This document shows positions 61,181 to 64,000 of a stretch of DNA of 64,000 nt, piece by piece. Each line of letters opens with the position of its first letter. Position 1 is the stretch's first letter. Position numbers and translations under genes: made by a program. Below the pieces are notes generated by a model. That model searched no databases and had not been told where the DNA came from. It saw only the letters and a list, made by a program, of their open reading frames with translations. The DNA is from Okapia johnstoni (Eukaryota > Chordata > Mammalia > Artiodactyla > Giraffidae): contig CM044326.1 in assembly GCA_024291935.2 (NCBI GenBank), forward strand, positions 37,013,948-37,077,947, given 5' to 3'.

Positions 61181-62730
61181 CAAAAAAGTTCATTTGCAAA
61201 CGTCTTCCTGGGGCAGTAAATATTTTGGCTGGTGGATCAGGGGATCAGATACGGATATCTTAACTAGTCAGTATGAAACTGGCATGACCATCCCTATATC
61301 ACCTACAGAATGAGCCCTACCACTTTTGGGACGTATTCCTTCCATGCCCCTTGACCAGTACCTGGAAAGAGTTCATGAAGCAGAAAAAGAGGTGATGGTG
61401 TTCTATTCACCTATATGCATGGTCGTGGCTTTTAACAATTGTGAGACAGAAGCAGAGAAAAGAGAAATGGCCTCCATGCCAATAGTGATGCTCTGTTTGA
61501 TGTAAATTCCCTTTCGGCCAGCCACGTTTTGTAAAATTGATAAACATCGAGTCAACTGCCTCTTGCTTAATAACTATAAGACAGATAGGAAACTTATTAT
61601 TTTTTTGGTTACTGATAGTAATTAATTTAAAATATCGTTAGTATATTAAAATGAAACGCAGATGTGTTACAGAGTAGAATGCAATATTCACGCAACATTT
61701 TAAGATCTGTGAGACTTCACACAGAAATTTTATGCTTGTAATGGATTTTGTGGGGCTGGGCACCAAACCACCCCACCCGACTTGTTTCCTAGACACAAGG
61801 AACTCATTTATGAAAAACCATAAAGACTTTGAATTAAGAGGATTTTGCAACCGTCTAGGTGAGAGACATTCTTTTATAGACCAAGCAAGAATACTCTTTC
61901 CAAATTCACAGAAAGCTTGGGGTCTAAAGGGTCTGAATTAGTGTAGCAGGCAATTAACTGAAATTTTTTATTTGCCTGATTAGGCAGCAAGGAGATAATC
62001 TTTGGGCTACAAGAGAGAATGTTGTAGAGACGATCCCCACTCACCTGATCTTCCAAAGAGGGCTCGGTCCACAGGCAGCTGAATTCAGATTCACACAGAA
62101 GAACTTTTCGGGGTCTGAGCTGCACAGGCAATGTCAATTTTGTGCATTTTTATCCTGGTTTGGATATAAAATGCAACCCAAATGAAGTGAACGCCTCTCT
62201 TGTGGATAATTGCTTCAAAAGAATGAGTACCAAACAACCCCCTTGGTGCTTCCATGGGAAAAGATAATAATAAAAAGGATTTAAAATTAAGGACAAAAAG
62301 AATAAAAGGGTAGATAAAATCTGAGATGCATCGGAGGGAAGATAAAGTGACTTTTGGCAGCGACTTGAATAGAAGCTCTGCTTCAAAAGTCGTCTCGCTA
62401 TGGTGTCAATCTGGGCAGCTTTACTAAACTGAACGAAGGCATACTTCTCTGTTATTATTTCGGTTAAAAAGGAGCAATAGGGAACATCAGAACTGGCCGA
62501 AACTAGTCATTGCCCATTATTCCGTGTTTCCCATTTCCATCAATTGGCAAGGAGAGATCACCCTGTTTAACCTATTTAGGAAAAGATTATGAAATGGACT
62601 TTCATTTTCCAAATCCGGCTCCGGGCCACCCCTGTACGATCAGTCGGGTGAAGCCGTGGGAGGACTGGGCCAGGTGTAGGGGGAGGGAGACTTCTGGAGC
62701 CAGAATTGAAGCAGCAGCAGCCATATTTGC
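61181..62730. other. 1.55-kb repeat-free stretch, candidate regulatory DNA
   Basis: No transposon recognised. AT-rich with many ATTA motifs at 61560-61660 (AACTTATTATTTTTTTGG, 'gtaattaatttaaaatatcg') and again at 62260-62310. There are few CpGs, and the longest ORFs are below 90 codons. It may be conserved non-coding DNA. Confidence 0.35.
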
Positions 62731-63312
62731 TTTTTTTTTTAAATTGAGGTATAATTGCTTTACAATGTTGTGTCGGTTTCTGCTGTACAAAGTGAATCTG
62801 CCATATGCACACATATATCCCCTTCCTCTTGGACCTCCCTCCTACCCACCTCCCATCCCACCCATCTCCGTCATTACAGAGCACCAAGCTGAACTCCTTG
62901 TGCTATACAGCAGCTTCCTGCCAGCTATCTATTTGACATGTGGTAGTGTATACACGTCAATCCTACTCTCCCTACTGGTCCCGCCCTCCTCTGCACCCCC
63001 TACCATGTCCACATGTTCCTTCTCTTCATCTGCATCTCTATTCTTGCCCTGGAAATAGGTTCATCTGTACCATTTTCCTAGATTCCACATATATGCGTTA
63101 ATAGACAATATTTGTTTTTTTGCTTTCTGACTTACTTCATTCTGTGTGGCGACAGACTCTAGGTCCATCCACATCTCTACTAATGATCTTATTTTGTTCC
63201 TTTCGGTGGCTGTGTGCTATTTCATTGTATGCATGTATTACATCTTCTGTATCCATTCATCTGTCATTGGATATGTAGGTTGTTTCTATGTCCTGGCTAT
63301 TGTAAAGAGTGA
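62731..63312 (-). mobile_element. L1 LINE 3' end, antisense
   Basis: T run, 'aaattgaggtataattgctttacaatgttgtg', 'caaagtgaatctgccatatgcacacatatatcccc', 'gcgttaatagacaatatttg' and 'tctaggtccatccacatctctac' give the antisense L1 3' UTR and ORF2 end. No intact frame. Confidence 0.9.
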
Positions 63313-63671
63313 GGAGCAGCTTCTATAGCTTGTCCCAAGCCACAAGGGCAGGTCTTGTTACCTGGGCTTTACTGGAGCTAGTAGCTAAAGGCATACGTTG
63401 ATTTGCAGGGAAAGAAATGGAGGATCAGGGAGAGGTATGTCTGTGGTCACCAGTGATAGTGAGTAGAATTCCCATGTGGTGCCTGCCTCCTGCTGGCTCC
63501 TGGAACATGGAGGGGGACCAGCCAGGTGCTCAGGATGCTGGCTCTCCATCCTTGCTCCTTCCCATCTAGAGGAAGCCCACCTCGCATCCAGCAGTGGCCT
63601 TGGGGAGACCTAGAAGGAGATGGTCTAACATCTGGGTATGGAGCAAAAGCTGCATTTGTTCAGAGTAACTG
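63313..63671. other. unique sequence, no gene seen
   Basis: No clear repeat or exon. Confidence 0.4.
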
Positions 63672-63711
63672 CTGTCTGGCAAGCAGACAGATTGCTTACC
63701 ACTAGTGCCAC
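63672..63711 (-). mobile_element. Bov-tA head fragment, antisense
   Basis: 'ggcaagcagacagattgcttaccactagtgccac' is the antisense head of a Bov-tA; nothing else of the SINE remains. Confidence 0.6.
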
Positions 63712-64000
63712 AAATGCTTTCAAACTGTCATGCTGGAGAAGACTCTTGAGTGGGGCGCAAGGAGATCAAACCAGCTGATCCTAAAGGAAATCAACCTTAA
63801 GTATTCATTGGAAAGACCAGTGCTGAAGCTGAAGCTCCAATACTTTGGCCACCTGATGCGAAGAGCTGACTCACTGGAAAAGATCATGATTCTGGGAAAA
63901 ACTGAAGGCAGGAAGAGAAAGGGGTGACAGAGGATGGTTGGCTGGTTGGATGGCATTACTGACTCAATGGAGACAGTGAAGGACAGGGAAGCCTGGTGTG
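63712..64000 (+). mobile_element. BovB LINE 3' end, sense, runs out of the window
   Basis: 'aaatgctttcaaactgtcatgctggagaagactc' starts in the RT tail. GCTCCAATACTTTGGCCACC and 'aggatggttggctggttggatggc' follow. A deletion near 63970 ('gactcaatgga' to 'gacagtgaaggacagg') removes part of the usual end. The window stops before the terminus. Confidence 0.93.

Noticed and set aside
62510..63058. 182-codon plus-strand ORF
   Set aside because: Its second half is antisense L1 3' UTR, so it is not a gene.

Overview
This window is non-coding mammalian DNA from a ruminant, most likely a bovid. The diagnostic signs are many copies of ruminant-specific repeats: tRNA-headed Bov-tA SINEs, dimeric Bov-A2 SINEs, and 3' pieces of the RTE-type LINE BovB. 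There are also cetartiodactyl CHR-type SINEs and ruminant-type L1 3' ends. Older mammalian repeats lie underneath (MIR, L2, L1M, MaLR LTRs, Tigger and hAT DNA transposons). I cannot tell cattle from sheep, goat or another bovid. I find no protein-coding exon, no classical RNA gene, no CRISPR array and no prokaryotic or live viral gene. The only protein-like stretches I recognise are broken relics of transposons: an L1 ORF2, a BovB reverse-transcriptase tail and a Tigger1 transposase tail. The window reads as an intergenic region or part of a very large intron.

Layout. 1-9 kb: mostly unique sequence with scattered ancient MIR/L2 pieces, one Bov-tA and two BovB ends. 9-13 kb: a hAT relic split by a SINE, an old L1M 3' end, and a Tigger1 split by a SINE. 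13-19.9 kb: largely unique sequence with a 55-bp (TG)n and one possible non-coding exon. 20-28.9 kb: a dense patch of L1, Bov-A2, Bov-tA, four BovB ends, and a MaLR LTR split by later insertions. 30.6-40.5 kb: the most repeat-rich part. It holds an antisense L1, a 1.75-kb almost pure A/T tract, a Tigger1 nested in a hAT element, a dimeric SINE with target-site duplication, and a long old L1 carrying a 450-bp TIR transposon. 40.6-44.8 kb: a 4.1-kb 5'-truncated L1 bounded by a perfect 13-bp duplication and interrupted by BovB. 45-55 kb: (TG)n tracts, LTR pieces, a short 5'-inverted L1, and GC-richer unique sequence. 56-64 kb: SINEs, including one SINE inserted in another, separated by two long repeat-free stretches with many homeodomain-like ATTA motifs. 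These are the best candidates for regulatory DNA.

The relics do not work together as a system. Their nesting does give a relative history: MIR/L2/L1M/MaLR/DNA transposons first, then ruminant L1, then BovB and Bov-type SINEs. I found no convincing new biological system. The items most worth checking are the A/T tract, the two repeat-free stretches, the two candidate splice-bounded segments, and several well-delimited nested insertions.
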